Shown here: one piece after another, positions 17,594 through 28,182 of the stretch | Layout: every line of letters starts with the position of its first letter | Position numbering within the stretch: position 1 is the first letter of the stretch | Assembly (NCBI GenBank): GCA_016710115.1 | Contig: JADJLN010000013.1 | Coordinates: 18,880-82,879, forward strand | Source of the DNA: Saprospiraceae bacterium | GTDB taxonomy: Bacteria > Bacteroidota > Bacteroidia > Chitinophagales > Saprospiraceae | Direction: 5' to 3' | Length of the DNA: 64,000 nucleotides | Program-made: the position numbers and the translations under genes | Notes under the pieces: model-generated | Told to the model about the DNA's origin: nothing | Seen by the model: the letters and a program-made list of their open reading frames with translations, nothing else | The model's database searches: none

Positions 17594-20154
17594 TTACTCA
17601 TAGTGCATGAATCGCACCACCCCTTTCTCCAATCCATCGTCTGAAACGATACGAGCCAGATAAACACCGGATTCAAGATCTGTTGTATGAACTGTAAGTT
17701 CATGGCTTCCGGATTCAAGAAAACCTGTCTGTACAATGCGCACGACTTTTCCTGCGAGGGAATAAATCCGTAACGAATATGTGCGACTACCTTCAAGATT
17801 CACACGTAAGGTCACCCTTTCACGTGCAGGATTTGGAGAGGCTGTCACGCTTAAACTGTTTGCGTACTCATTCTGGACACTCACCACATCTGTCAGATCC
17901 AGAGTGTACATCCCCCTGCCATAGGTTGCAGCTACAAGTATTTCTTCCGTATCATGATAGGTCAGATCGGTAATGATCAGATTGGGCAGTTCTGTGCCCA
18001 TCAGGTTCCAGCTCATGCCCTCATCCTCGGAATAATAAACACCGATATCCGTGGCGATCACGAGATAATCCCTGTCGGGAATAACCACCAGATCATTGAT
18101 CGGTATATCCGGGAAATTGCCCGAAATATCCATCCAGTCCTGGCCGAGGTTTTCTGTCTTGTAGATATGCCCGGTATTCGTTCCGTACCGATATCCGGAA
18201 AAGGTGACATAAGCCGAATTGACATCTTTCGGATCTGCAGTCACACTGGTCACCCATCGATTGGGTAAGGGATCGGACACGACGATCCAGTTCGCACCGC
18301 CATCCGTTGAACGTTGCACGAGACCGACATCAGTTCCCACAAAAATAACCTGATCATCCAGTGGTGAAACACTGATGGACGTGATGGTCCCATAGACAAG
18401 ATTTACAGTGGCCGGGTTGCCCGTCAAGTCCGGACTGATCACATTCCAACTCACGGCTCGATCATCTGATCTGTACAATTTATTGGATCCATAATACAGA
18501 ATTGACGGATCCTGGGGATGAAGGATAAATGGCGTATTCCAGTTCTTTCGGTCGGAAGAAGAAATGCCATTCAATGCTGAAGAAAATGAATTACCCGAGT
18601 TGACAGATCGTGCCAGATTGCCGTACTGGTATTCAGCATAGACGTATGTGTTATTCTGGGGATCGACCCGCACCCGGAAACCATCACCGCCATAAATCTG
18701 GTTCCAGTCCATTTCCTTTCCCGTCAGGGTACGCATCGTACCATTATCCTGAGCACCTCCATAGAGGCGAAGCGGCTCGGCAAAGTCGATCTCACTGGTA
18801 TAAAACTGGGTAATCGGCAGCCCGTTCATTTTGATATAATTATCACCTCGGTTGTTGCTGTGATACAAACCGCCATCGTTGCCCAGATACATCGACGCGG
18901 GATTGTCTGGATCCATCCACAAGACGTGCTGGTCGGCATGGACAGCATTGAAATTCTCCTCCCAGGTCTGACCGCCATCCAGGGAACGAAACATTTCCAA
19001 ACTTGTCACATAGATGATCTCCGGATCAAGCGGGTCCAGATAAATCCGACCGAACCAATACATGTAAGGGACATCATCGACACCGATTTGATTCATCGGA
19101 CTCCAATTGGTTCCCCCATTGATGGATTTCATCACCCCCTTCAAATATCCGGTCGTCTCATCAGCGATATAGGCAACCAGAATTTCCGGATCAGAATCCG
19201 AGATGGCCAAACCGACCCGACCTGCTGTGGTCGGGAGTCCGGTTGTCAATTTTTCCCGGTGTCTCCCCCGTCATAGGAACGATAGATTCCCGAATGGGGT
19301 CCGCCATAGGTCAACCGGTTTACGCGTCTGACCCGTTCCCAGGCCGCTGCGTATAGCGTATCCGGATGCTCGGGATGCATCACCAGGTCAATGATCCCGG
19401 TGGAATCATTGATGTACAGAATCTGATCCCAGTTTTCACCTCCATCGTCTGTTCGGTACAATCCCCTGTCTGTATTGTTCTCGAACAGATGCCCCATTGC
19501 GCCGACGAAACAGCGATCCGGATTCAGAGGATGAACAAGTACCCGGCCCACACTGCCGATCTTGCTCAGCCCGAGATGCTCCCAGGACAGTCCTCCATCC
19601 GTAGACTTATAGACACCATCTCCGTCATAAGCGATGGATCCGCCTCCGGCGTTCGGCTCTCCTGTACCGACATAGATGATCTCTTCATTGGAGGGTGCCA
19701 GTGCGATATCGCCAATGGACAGATTACTCGCCCCATCAAAAACGGGCATCCAGTTCTGTCCATCATCCAGGGTTTTGAAGATGCCCCCGGATGCTGATCC
19801 GACAAACAACGCAGTCGGGGTCAGGGAGGTGGTTCGTTCAATATCCGTGATCCGTCCGCCGATATTCGTGGGGCCGGAAAATTTCCAGGGTTCACTAATT
19901 CCATCTGATCCGGTACGCCATTGCTGAGCGGCCAGTTGGTCCTGTCGAAAGGACAATGCCTGTTCATAAGCACGCGGATCCACAATGCCATCGGGATAGG
20001 CGCGTTGCAGAAACAGCCAGTCTCCCGGAAAGCTCCGGGGATGTCCATCCTGCTTCATTGCAGAAGAAAGCTGGTCGTTCTTTTCGGATGGCAAAAGATA
20101 CAAAACCAGGACAAGGAGGATGACGGCTCGGAAGAGGAGGGATCGTGGAATCAT
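17594..20154 (-). CDS. Secreted VPS10/BNR-repeat protein with T9SS type A domain (one frameshift)
   Basis: About 853 residues when repaired. N-terminal signal-like helix (LLFRAVILLVLVLYLLPS), then many sortilin/BNR blades with S-x-D-G-G-x-x-W motifs (STDGGLSWEHLG, TDDGGENWDQI, SLDGGQTWEENF), forming a large beta-propeller, and finally a type A sorting domain (VTASPNPARERVTLRVNL to KGVVRFMHYE). The frame breaks at ~19248: one T missing in ACC(T)GG separates 20154-19246 from 19249-17594; adding it restores the blade YDGGDTWEKLTTG. Likely exported to the cell surface; enzymatic role unknown. The promoter-proximal part is intact. Confidence 0.88.
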
Positions 20155-20232
20155 CTTTATAAATAGATCAGTATGTGAATAGCGATGGTTGAATCCATCA
20201 AGATAGGTACAGCCTGTCCAATTGGAGAAATC

Positions 20233-21588
20233 CTATCTGATATAAACTGTCTTCCGGTTGACAAATTCCATGATTCCATCCCGTGCCAATTCCCGACCAT
20301 ATCCCGAGTGTTTTGTCCCTCCGAATGGCAAACGCGGATCGGACTTCACCAATTCATTGATAAAAAATGCACCATCACTGATCTGACCAGCCAGAGCAAT
20401 GGCCTTGTCAACATCCGTTGTGCAAACTGTCACTCCCAATCCAAATCTCGATCGTTCTGCCAGGGCATATGCCTCCTCTTCACTTCCGGCTCGGATCATC
20501 GCTGCCAGAGGGCCAAATGTCTCTTCCCGGAATGCCGGCATGTTCGGTGTGACGTTACCCAGGATGGTGGGTTCATGAAAACAACCATGATGACCACCAC
20601 CCAATAATAATTCCGCGCCCAGACTGATGGATTGCTGAACCTGCTGATGCAATCGATCAGCGAGGTCTTTTCGTGCCAGTGGTCCGATCTGCGTAGTGTC
20701 GTGAAACGGGTCACCGGTTCGCAACTGGCGGACGGCTTTTGTGAATTGTGCAACAAACGCATCGTAAATACGATCCACCAGAATAAATCGCTTGGCAGCA
20801 ATACAGCTTTGTCCGCCATTCAACATTCGCGCTACTACAGCCGTCTGAACAGCCTCATCCAGATCCGCATCTTCCAGGACAATAAATGCATTATTTCCTC
20901 CCAATTCCAGGACTGACTTTCGAATATATTTCCCGGCCAGGGCGCCAACAGCTGAACCGGCCTGTTCACTTCCAGTCAATGTCACGGCGCGCACGGCCTC
21001 ATGAGCAAGTATTCGTTCCGTTTGATCGTGATGGACAATCAGATTCTGGAAAACTCCATCCGGAAAACCCGCCCTGTCAAATACACCTTCGATCAGCGTT
21101 GCACAACCAAAGACATTCGGTGCATGCTTGAGCAGTCCGGTATTTCCTGCCGTCAATGTGGGCGCTGCAAAACGGAAAACCTGCCAAAAGGGGAAGTTCC
21201 ATGGCATGATGGCCAGTATTGCACCCAGAGGATCGTAACGGACAAAACTGCGGGTGGCATCCGTCCGGATCTCTTCATTGGCCAGAAACTCGGATGCATG
21301 GTCTGCATAATAGTCGCATACCCAGGCACACTTGGCAATCTCAGCTCTTGACTCCGTGATCGGTTTCCCCATCTCCAGGGTGATCATCCGTGCATATTCC
21401 TCCCCATGATCGCGAAGCACCGCCCCTGCATTTCGCATCAAATGGCAACGTTCCGACAGGGGAACCTGACGCCAGTTCTGAAAAGCTGTTCCGGACAGAT
21501 CCAGTCTGGTGATCAGTTCGGCACTCGACATTGCAGGATACTGGCCTGCTTCTTTTCCATTGAAGGGATTTATACTTTTGAAGAGCAT
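20233..21588 (-). CDS. NAD(P)-dependent succinate-semialdehyde dehydrogenase-like aldehyde dehydrogenase
   Basis: Oxidises an aldehyde, probably succinate semialdehyde, in the cytoplasm. 451 residues from MLFKSINPFNGK, the usual N-terminus; 43 upstream codons in the frame are not family-like. Motifs: ILAIMPWNFPFWQ with LLKHAPNV as in E. coli Sad/YneI, ELGGNN with the general-base Glu, and catalytic C262 in GGQSCIA. It ends YGRELARDGIMEFVNRKTVYIR, as expected. Divergent from a GNAT acetyltransferase with an 85-bp intergenic space. Confidence 0.93.
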   Translation of the reverse strand: MLFKSINPFNGKEAGQYPAMSSAELITRLDLSGTAFQNWRQVPLSERCHLMRNAGAVLRDHGEEYARMITLEMGKPITESRAEIAKCAWVCDYYADHASEFLANEEIRTDATRSFVRYDPLGAILAIMPWNFPFWQVFRFAAPTLTAGNTGLLKHAPNVFGCATLIEGVFDRAGFPDGVFQNLIVHHDQTERILAHEAVRAVTLTGSEQAGSAVGALAGKYIRKSVLELGGNNAFIVLEDADLDEAVQTAVVARMLNGGQSCIAAKRFILVDRIYDAFVAQFTKAVRQLRTGDPFHDTTQIGPLARKDLADRLHQQVQQSISLGAELLLGGGHHGCFHEPTILGNVTPNMPAFREETFGPLAAMIRAGSEEEAYALAERSRFGLGVTVCTTDVDKAIALAGQISDGAFFINELVKSDPRLPFGGTKHSGYGRELARDGIMEFVNRKTVYIR

Positions 21589-21673
21589 TTCACGATCTCG
21601 TTGATCATCAGAAATTCTGATGGTGTTCAAGAATGACCCCAAATTAGAACAAGCTGCACAATTCCCTGCTGAT

Positions 21674-22138
21674 ATGATCCGACTCCTTCGAACCGATGCC
21701 ATGCACCCCGATTTCACCGCCCTGGTCCGTTTGCTCGACGCCGAACTGGCCGAACGCGATGGAGATGATCACAGCTTTTATGCGGCGTTCAATAAATCGG
21801 ATCATTTGCGCCATGTCGTGATCGGATACCACCAGAACGTACCCGTCGCATGTGGAGCCTTTCGGCCGTATGATCAGGACAGTGTCGAGGTCAAACGCAT
21901 GTACACGATGGTCGCCCGACGTGGCCAGCGATTTGCCGGATCCATTCTCGCAGAACTGGAACTATGGGCTGGCGAACTCGGGTATTCCCGGTGCGTCCTG
22001 GAAACCGGCAAAAATCAACCGGAGGCAATTGCGTTGTACAATCGCCAGGGATATACACTCATCTCCAATTATGGACCTTATGTTGGAGTGGCGAACAGTG
22101 TGTGTTTTGAGAAGCGGTTGAAGGCCGGCCTCCTGTAA
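21674..22138 (+). CDS. GNAT family N-acetyltransferase
   Basis: Cytoplasmic acetyl-CoA-dependent N-acetyltransferase of ~154 residues from MIRLLRTDAMHPDF. Motif A is VKRMYTMVARRGQRFAGSIL (Q/R-x-x-G-x-A variant for acetyl-CoA binding), followed by LETGKNQPEAIALYNRQGY, the usual motif B. The frame is open 18 codons further upstream. Substrate unknown. Its 3' end faces TIR element B. Confidence 0.9.
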   Translation: MIRLLRTDAMHPDFTALVRLLDAELAERDGDDHSFYAAFNKSDHLRHVVIGYHQNVPVACGAFRPYDQDSVEVKRMYTMVARRGQRFAGSILAELELWAGELGYSRCVLETGKNQPEAIALYNRQGYTLISNYGPYVGVANSVCFEKRLKAGLL

Positions 22139-22257
22139 TGACCATAGGATAAAACACAAACCCGGAATTCGTTGAACAGCCAAGGATTATTACAAAGGAT
22201 ATCCTGAAAATACTGAAACCCACCCCGAGCCCATGTATGTGTCTGGTTAAATTATTT

Positions 22258-22700
22258 CAGACCTGCTCTAAATAAACGTCGGAAGTTTGCCTAGGCAGGT
22301 TGCAGTATTCCATTCGGGGCTTCCTTGGAGAAATTTTGACTTAAGTAGTACACCTCTGGCCCGCCTCATGCCGGCGAGGCACCTTCTTTTGACGCGCCAA
22401 AAGAAGGCAAAAGCGCTTGTCGCCAAAATGGGCCTTCATCTTCTATTTGATAGCAATGTTATCTCGTCTCGAGATTTGCTTCCATTTGCATCATGACCCG
22501 GCCGCTCGTATTTGATCGGTGGTTATTTTCATCATTGACACCCTTTCTTCATATGAATTATCAATATACATATCACATGTCCGATCAAATAATGCGGCAG
22601 TTTTCACATTTGACAATTTTCATACGACTATAAAATGCAATTGTTTGCTTGAAGGTCGGGTCCTTGATGTGCAGGGAGGCCCTCGTTTGGCGACGATTCA
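22258..22700 (+). mobile_element. TIR element copy B (degenerate, 3' truncated)
   Basis: Interior closely follows copy A in opposite orientation: the GCCCGCCTC...GGCGAGGC palindrome, 'gcttgtcgccaaaatgggcc', 'cggccgctcgtatttgatcggtgg', and 'gtccgatcaaataatgcggca'. The left end CAGACCTGCTCTAAATAAAC is a decayed version of the inverted repeat; the right inverted repeat is missing. It again sits in a 3'-to-3' gap between convergent genes. A short frame (22519-22719) is partly conserved with copy A but resembles no known protein. Confidence 0.8.
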
Positions 22701-22744
22701 TTCTAAGGAGATTGATTAGAAATTAGAAGAAGAATGGAGGGCTA

Positions 22745-24313
22745 TTACATCTTGACAAGTCTTACTGTCTTTTCAATATCTCCGTTTTGCACGACCAGAA
22801 TATATACTCCGGCAGGAAAATGGGTCATTGCAATAGCATGAAAAAAATCAATACTCGATTTTCCGAATTCTCCGGCCCAGACCTGTCGACCGTCCATGCT
22901 GTATATCCTCATCCGAACCGGAAATGCTGACCTGTTACGAATGTTGACGTTGACTTGATGAGTCACCAAAGTGGGCTGAATCAAAAACCAGTCATCTGCC
23001 ACTTCAACGGCCACCTGACCGGACGGGGTGGATATGCAGATTCCATCATTTGCCCGCACCCTGTAGACATAGGTTTGACCAGGTTGAACAGTCAGGTCCA
23101 GATAAACCGTATTGCCGACATTCGCCAGGAGCATGAAATCAACATCGTCGGGGCCTTTTCGTTCCAGTAGATAACCGGTTGCTCCTGCAACGGCGCCCCA
23201 GGTGAGGCGCACCTGGCTCGCCATGGTTTCAGACATCAATCCTTCCGGCACAGGCAGATCACAATCGCATTGTTGGATCACCTCGGCGATCTGTTCCCGC
23301 ACCTCCGGCAACAGCGGGAAAAATGCGTCTCCGGGACAGGACGTATTGCACGATTGCCGGTGACCGGAAACGTTGGGAATAATCCCGCCAGAAGCCGGAT
23401 GAAACGATGATCCCAGTGGATCGATATCTTCCGCACATGCTTTCCAGGCGTAGAGGTCTGCGAGTGAGGCGAGTGCATTGGCAGTGGGAGTCACCGAAGT
23501 GAAATCGCCCATCATGCAGGTGCCCAATGTATTGGTGTTTTTCCCGCAAAAATGCGCTCCCAGGATATTGTCACCCCGCCCGATATAAACGACTCCGTTC
23601 GGGTCGACCAGCCAGTTGTAGCCGATATCCGACCAGCCATTGCCATTCACATGAAAATTCCAGATGCTGCGCACGACGGCGGCCCAATCCGAACTGAAAT
23701 TGCTCCCGGCCGAATGATGGATGATCAGGTGGGATGGGAAAACCGGTTCAGGGGCCGGGTGGGGAAGGCAGGTACCATCAGGACACCATTGCGACCGGTC
23801 GCTCAACATGGGTGGAGGACAGGTGCATTCTTCTCCCCGGATGAAAGCAGGCTCGTTGGAAGATGAAGAAACCGGGGCTGTCGGACCCGGATCGAACAAG
23901 TGGACAATGAGGGTATCCTGAAAAACCTCGTTCCACGGCCGGTCGACATCCACTCGGATAAAGAACAACCGGGTCTCCGGGGCCAGAAAATGCATCGTGG
24001 AAAAGAATCGGGTTTCCCCGTTGCCGGTGTGTTCATCGGGCTGAATAACCGACCATTTGTCAACTGCTTTGTCATCCCGGATCCATAGCCGAACCGCATC
24101 ACCAGGAATTGGCCCGCTACTCCGCCATTCCAGATTCATGGCAATAAAGGGCACCGCGCCAACCGGTAATTCCGTGGCAGTGCCCCAGTAGGACACCTGC
24201 TCCGGATTGTCCAGCTGCATATCCTTCACTGGCACATGCAATCGGGTGTAGGATGATTGACCCCACATGGGCAGACACCAGCTCAACAATGCGAATACGA
24301 GGACCTTTTGCAT
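22745..24313 (-). CDS. Secreted N-acetylmuramoyl-L-alanine amidase (PGRP-like) with FN3 and T9SS domains
   Basis: Cleaves the amide between muramic acid and the peptide stem of peptidoglycan. 522 residues from MQKVLVFALLSWCLPMWGQ (signal peptide); 115 upstream codons of the frame are not protein-like. Amidase_2/PGRP domain ~190-345: LIIHHSAG (Zn ligand H199), the SDIGYNWLVDPNGVVYIGRG core, and NVSGHRQSCNTSCPGD (H318 and C326 as the other ligands). A fibronectin type III domain follows at ~355-450, then a type A sorting domain ending IEKTVRLVKM. Probably secreted by T9SS and attached to the surface, perhaps to attack other cells' walls. Confidence 0.93.
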   Translation of the reverse strand: MQKVLVFALLSWCLPMWGQSSYTRLHVPVKDMQLDNPEQVSYWGTATELPVGAVPFIAMNLEWRSSGPIPGDAVRLWIRDDKAVDKWSVIQPDEHTGNGETRFFSTMHFLAPETRLFFIRVDVDRPWNEVFQDTLIVHLFDPGPTAPVSSSSNEPAFIRGEECTCPPPMLSDRSQWCPDGTCLPHPAPEPVFPSHLIIHHSAGSNFSSDWAAVVRSIWNFHVNGNGWSDIGYNWLVDPNGVVYIGRGDNILGAHFCGKNTNTLGTCMMGDFTSVTPTANALASLADLYAWKACAEDIDPLGSSFHPASGGIIPNVSGHRQSCNTSCPGDAFFPLLPEVREQIAEVIQQCDCDLPVPEGLMSETMASQVRLTWGAVAGATGYLLERKGPDDVDFMLLANVGNTVYLDLTVQPGQTYVYRVRANDGICISTPSGQVAVEVADDWFLIQPTLVTHQVNVNIRNRSAFPVRMRIYSMDGRQVWAGEFGKSSIDFFHAIAMTHFPAGVYILVVQNGDIEKTVRLVKM

Positions 24314-24433
24314 GGAGCAAGATGAGAAAAAGGATTGAATGAAGAGAATCCCGGTGACAATCTCCCTGGACCAGAACGACGCAGGATCGGCATCATTGCC
24401 CTCCCGGTTATGGATTACCTTTACCCTCGAATC

Positions 24434-25453
24434 ATGTCTGGCATCATGCGTACAAAAGAAGACCGGCAGAAACGATGGAAGCAGTGGCTGAAATGGCTGG
24501 GAATTCTCATTCTGGCTTCGACAGTGGTCTTGCTGATCTGGGTGGTCTTTTTTTATGTGAAAAACGAAGCACCCTTCATCTCCGGAGAGATCCTGTACAA
24601 TCAGGAATACAAACCCGGGCACTATCTGGACATATACCGGCCGACGAATAATGTGCATGAACGCTCACCTGTCCTCTTTTTCATCCATGGCGGTGCCTGG
24701 GTCGTCGGATTCAAGGAGTCGATCAACAACAACCGGTTCAATGGCGCGGTCAATGCCTTACGCGACCAGGGATACACGGTTATCAGTTCGGATTATACGC
24801 TGGCGAAAAAAGGCGTGAGTCCATTTCCTGCCTGTATCCTCGACATTGCAGATGCGCTGGCATGGGTGAACGAACATGCCGACACGTTCCAGCTGGATGT
24901 CCAGAATCTCGGGCTGATGGGTGAATCAGCGGGTGCACATATTGCCATGATGGTGGCATTCCCGGATTCGAATGTCTTTGGCCTGCGAAAGGATCTGCCA
25001 CGAATTCGGTATCTGATCGATGTATATGGCCCCGTCGATTTGCATGGCATTTATCATGGCGAGTTGGTCCGGTCGCTCGAACAGGTGGTCAATAAATTAC
25101 CGGAGGCGATGAAGTCCAATTTCGAAATGGCACAATATATCCTGGGGTTTGACCCGGCCTCAGACTCTCTTCGCACCTGGACAATCCTCGACATTTATTC
25201 GCCGATCAACTATATCCATTCGGGAATACCTCCGGTATTGATGATCCATGGCCGTGAAGACCAGATCGTCCCCGTAGCCCAAACTGAAGAATTGCAACTG
25301 GCACTCGACTCGGCGGGCGTTGTCCATGAAACCCATCTGCTGGATGGTGTGGATCATGGGTTTATCTTCGCCACCGGAGGGCAATCCCGCTTGATTCAGG
25401 ATTGGATCACCACATTTGTGACGGATCACTATCAGAGCCACAAGAAACATTAA
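24434..25453 (+). CDS. Membrane-anchored alpha/beta hydrolase (BD-FAE/esterase type)
   Basis: Carboxylesterase-like enzyme, 339 residues. N-terminal transmembrane anchor ~21-41, then the hydrolase fold: oxyanion motif HGGAW (85-89), nucleophile S165 in GESAG, catalytic Asp in HGREDQIVP and His in DGVDHGF. This matches the BD-FAE/HSL group that includes deacetylases. Start is ambiguous between ATG 24434 and ATG 24446. Divergent from the amidase; a lipoprotein gene follows closely. Confidence 0.9.
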   Translation: MSGIMRTKEDRQKRWKQWLKWLGILILASTVVLLIWVVFFYVKNEAPFISGEILYNQEYKPGHYLDIYRPTNNVHERSPVLFFIHGGAWVVGFKESINNNRFNGAVNALRDQGYTVISSDYTLAKKGVSPFPACILDIADALAWVNEHADTFQLDVQNLGLMGESAGAHIAMMVAFPDSNVFGLRKDLPRIRYLIDVYGPVDLHGIYHGELVRSLEQVVNKLPEAMKSNFEMAQYILGFDPASDSLRTWTILDIYSPINYIHSGIPPVLMIHGREDQIVPVAQTEELQLALDSAGVVHETHLLDGVDHGFIFATGGQSRLIQDWITTFVTDHYQSHKKH

Positions 25454-25486
25454 TTTACATAAATGGCACTGGATAACAATCACTTC

Positions 25487-25894
25487 ATGACAACCATTTA
25501 CCGATCCATCTATCTGTTTTTCCTGAGCCTGGTTTTGATCACGTCATCCTGCTCAGTTTTTCAATCAGCAAAAAAGACCCCCATGGAAGATTTTGACACA
25601 TTTTATGATCGTTTTCACGAGGATGAATCCTTTCAGCGAAGTCGGGTGAAATTTCCGCTCGGTGGCATGTCCATTGAGGACGGAGATGAGATCCCGTGGA
25701 CCCGCGACAATTTCCCGCTGATGAAGGTGCGGATCTATGATGTGGATACGCGAGAATATAAAGTCTCCTATGAGAAAAAACCGACCCGATTCACCCAGCG
25801 TGTGTGGCTGGAAGCTTCTGAATTCAGTTCGGAATATCGATTTGAGCTGATTGACGGGAAGTGGTTTCTGGTGTATGTCCTTGATCAGAGTTGA
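25487..25894 (+). CDS. Lipoprotein, DUF4348-like
   Basis: 135 residues from MTTIYRSIYLFFLSLVLITSSC, a lipoprotein signal with lipobox ITSSC; an upstream ATG at 25463 is possible. The mature part begins with a short linker and then FDTFYDRFHEDESFQRSRVKFPLGG, a pattern remembered from DUF4348-type Bacteroidota lipoproteins, and ends ELIDGKWFLVYVLDQS, resembling NTF2-like calcium-binding-free folds. Function unknown. It lies 33 bp downstream of the hydrolase gene and may be in the same operon. Confidence 0.75.
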   Translation: MTTIYRSIYLFFLSLVLITSSCSVFQSAKKTPMEDFDTFYDRFHEDESFQRSRVKFPLGGMSIEDGDEIPWTRDNFPLMKVRIYDVDTREYKVSYEKKPTRFTQRVWLEASEFSSEYRFELIDGKWFLVYVLDQS

Positions 25895-25914
25895 GGAGGT
25901 TGTCAGTTTTCGGT

Positions 25915-26515
25915 TGTCTGTTGAGAGTAGTGAGTGGAGAGTAGAGAGTAGAGAGTAGAGAGTAGAGAGTAGTTGATTTGGATTTCGGATTTTCGGATTT
26001 TCGGATTTGTTTGAATTTTGGATTTTGGATTTTGGTGCTTTTCCTGTCGGTTTTCGGTTTTGGAGAGTCGAGTTGAGAGTGGAGATTGAGAGAGGGAGTA
26101 GTTGATTTCGGATTTTGGATTTTCGGATTTGTTTGAATTTTGGATTTTGGATTTTGGTGCTTTTCCTGTCGGTTGTCAGTTTTGGACATTCGGATTTTGA
26201 GTTTTGGATTTATTTGTTATTTGTTTTTTGGATTTTGGTGCTTTTCCTGTCGGTTGTCGGTTTTCAGTTGAGAGTGGAGAGTGGAGGTGGAGTTTGGAGT
26301 GGTTGAGTGGTTTGATGTTTTTGGATTTTGGATTTTCGGATTTTGGATTTTCGGATTTGTTTGAATTTTGTTTTTTGGATTTTGGTGCTTTTCCTGTCGG
26401 TTGTCAGTTGAGAGAGTGAGTCAGGAGTGAGAGAGTGTTGATTTGGATTTTGAATTTTCGGATTTTCGGATTTGTTTGAATTTTGTTTTTTGGATTTTGA
26501 TGCTTTTCCTGCCTC
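25915..26515. repeat. Degenerate AT-rich 'text-like' repeat region
   Basis: Built almost entirely of reused phrases: 'gagagtagagagt', 'gattttggattttcggattt', 'gtttgaattttg' and 'ggtgcttttcctgtcggttgtc'. The last phrase recurs five times at roughly 90-170 base spacing. Frames in it encode only low-complexity peptides, so no gene is called. Confidence 0.85.
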
Positions 26516-26526
26516 TTAACCGCATA

Positions 26527-26649
26527 GAACCCCAGCGGGGTTCAACATCAATAGCCCCGGGCCGCGTCTGGACATGGGCCCAAAAGGACCATCGTCCATG
26601 GTGAAACCCGGGGTATTCATGCACCCAAAGCACAACCCCGGAGGGGTTG
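26527..26649. repeat. Triple-hairpin intergenic element, copy 2
   Basis: Outer hairpins GAACCCC-AGC-GGGGTTC (26527-26543) and CAACCCC-GGA-GGGGTTG (26633-26649), each with a perfect 7-bp stem. The central part starts CCCCGGG at 26555 and closes with CCCGGGG at 26607-26613, with a longer insert than in other copies. Located upstream of the AlkA-like gene. Confidence 0.75.
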
Positions 26650-26783
26650 AAAAAATCTCTACTATGGCATCAAATCTCAACTGTTGCAATCCGTTTTCCA
26701 ATTGGATGGGATATTTCAATTTCATGAATTATAATCTTGGAGATGGAAAACATGAATTTAACAGCGAACTGGAAAACAACGAC

Positions 26784-27413
26784 ATGATTTTACCCCCACC
26801 AATTGTCAATGAAAAGGACATCGCCTGTCTAAGACGATTGGATCCAATATTTGATCAAATTCACTTGACATACGGTGCACCACCGAATTGGAGCCGGGAA
26901 CCTGGATTTATATCCCTGTGCCGGATCATCCTGGAGCAGCAGGTCAGTCTGTCATCAGCACGGGCTCATTTTCTCAAACTGGTAGAATATATTGGTTTTC
27001 TGACGCCGGAGAACATCCTGAAATTGACCGATAAGGAGATGCGGACCTGCCAGATCAGCCGACAGAAAGCAAGATACCTACGGGCACTTTCCACAGCTGT
27101 ACGCGAAGGCAATCTGAATCTGAACTCATTAACCGAATTGGATGAAGCTGCCATCCGGCAACAGCTCACCCAGGTGACCGGGATCGGAGCCTGGACCAGT
27201 GATATTTATCTCCTGTTCTGCCTGCAATCCAGGGATATTCTCCCCCTGGGTGATGTGGCTATCCGAAGCGCAGTAAAGACACTGACCGGCTGTGTTACAC
27301 CGGAAGACATTGACAGTCGATCCAGGGAATGGGCACCGCTGCGGTCACTTGCCAGTTTCTATCTTTGGCATGCTTACCTCTGTTCACGTAACCGGACCGC
27401 TGACTTCTCCTGA
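26784..27413 (+). CDS. DNA-3-methyladenine glycosylase II-like (HhH-GPD)
   Basis: Base-excision-repair glycosylase removing alkylated bases. 209 residues from MILPPPIVNEKDIACL; the frame is open upstream into the hairpin element, which is not coding. Family features: the ILEQQVSLSSARAHF helix, the helix-hairpin-helix TQVTGIGAWTSD (GIGAW 133-137), and catalytic D157 in ILPLGDVAIR. Shorter than E. coli AlkA because the N-terminal beta domain is absent, as is common in Bacteroidota. Confidence 0.9.
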   Translation: MILPPPIVNEKDIACLRRLDPIFDQIHLTYGAPPNWSREPGFISLCRIILEQQVSLSSARAHFLKLVEYIGFLTPENILKLTDKEMRTCQISRQKARYLRALSTAVREGNLNLNSLTELDEAAIRQQLTQVTGIGAWTSDIYLLFCLQSRDILPLGDVAIRSAVKTLTGCVTPEDIDSRSREWAPLRSLASFYLWHAYLCSRNRTADFS

Positions 27414-27432
27414 TCTAAATCCCGATTCCTTC

Positions 27433-28182
27433 ATGAACAATAACATGGATTCATCTACCGCTTCCGAGCAACGACAACCCGGTCGAAACCGAAAGACCAT
27501 GCGTCGATTTGCGTTTGAATTCCTGTCCATTTTCATCGCTGTGATCTCTGCTTTTGCATTGAACAACTGGAATGATGATCGTAGAGACCGACATACAGAA
27601 CGAAAATTGCTGTCCGAGATCGAACATGGACTGGTCAAGGACAAACTGGACATCGAGATCAACGTGGGAGGGCACCACGCCGGGATACAGGCATGTGATT
27701 ATTGGCAACAGGTCATCGAAAACCAACCCGTGGCCTATGATTCAATCTATTATAAATTATTAAATCTGACCCGTGATTTTATTTCCATCCAAAACCGGGC
27801 GGGATATGAATCACTGAAATCAAAAGGCCTCGAACTCATCCGGAATGATTCACTTCGGGTCAAAATCATCACATTTTATGAATATGATTTTGCCACCTTG
27901 AAGGCACTGGAAGAAGATTATGATGAAATGCAATTTCATCGCAACTATTTCAAAGACCTGAACACGCTGGTCAGTCCGTTCATGACCTTTGATGAGCGGG
28001 GAAATCTGACTGGAATGGTTCGACCTGTCGAGTTGACAAAAAAAGAAAAAAATCTGTTGTTACTCGATCTATGGAAAATCCGGGTGAACCGGTATTATGC
28101 CCTGGCCTATTATCGGGAAGTCAATCAAAAAATTGATGGTCTGATCGAACAGATCCGATCCGAACTGAACGATCAATCCTGA
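27433..28182 (+). CDS. Single-pass membrane protein, DUF6090-like
   Basis: 249 residues. A basic N-terminus is followed by one transmembrane helix (FAFEFLSIFIAVISAFALNNWND, ~residues 29-51), ending with the NNW motif seen in Bacteroidota DUF6090-type proteins. The rest is a charged, mostly helical extracytoplasmic domain (ERKLLSEIEHGLVKDKLDIEINVGGHHAGI). Such proteins are often found in multiple copies and have no known function. Starts 20 bp after the glycosylase stop. Confidence 0.78.
   Translation: MNNNMDSSTASEQRQPGRNRKTMRRFAFEFLSIFIAVISAFALNNWNDDRRDRHTERKLLSEIEHGLVKDKLDIEINVGGHHAGIQACDYWQQVIENQPVAYDSIYYKLLNLTRDFISIQNRAGYESLKSKGLELIRNDSLRVKIITFYEYDFATLKALEEDYDEMQFHRNYFKDLNTLVSPFMTFDERGNLTGMVRPVELTKKEKNLLLLDLWKIRVNRYYALAYYREVNQKIDGLIEQIRSELNDQS

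Noticed and set aside
25824..26633. Several frames in the AT-rich repeat (121, 63, 71, 70 codons)
   Set aside because: Low-complexity peptides produced by reused phrases such as 'gattttggattttcgg'.
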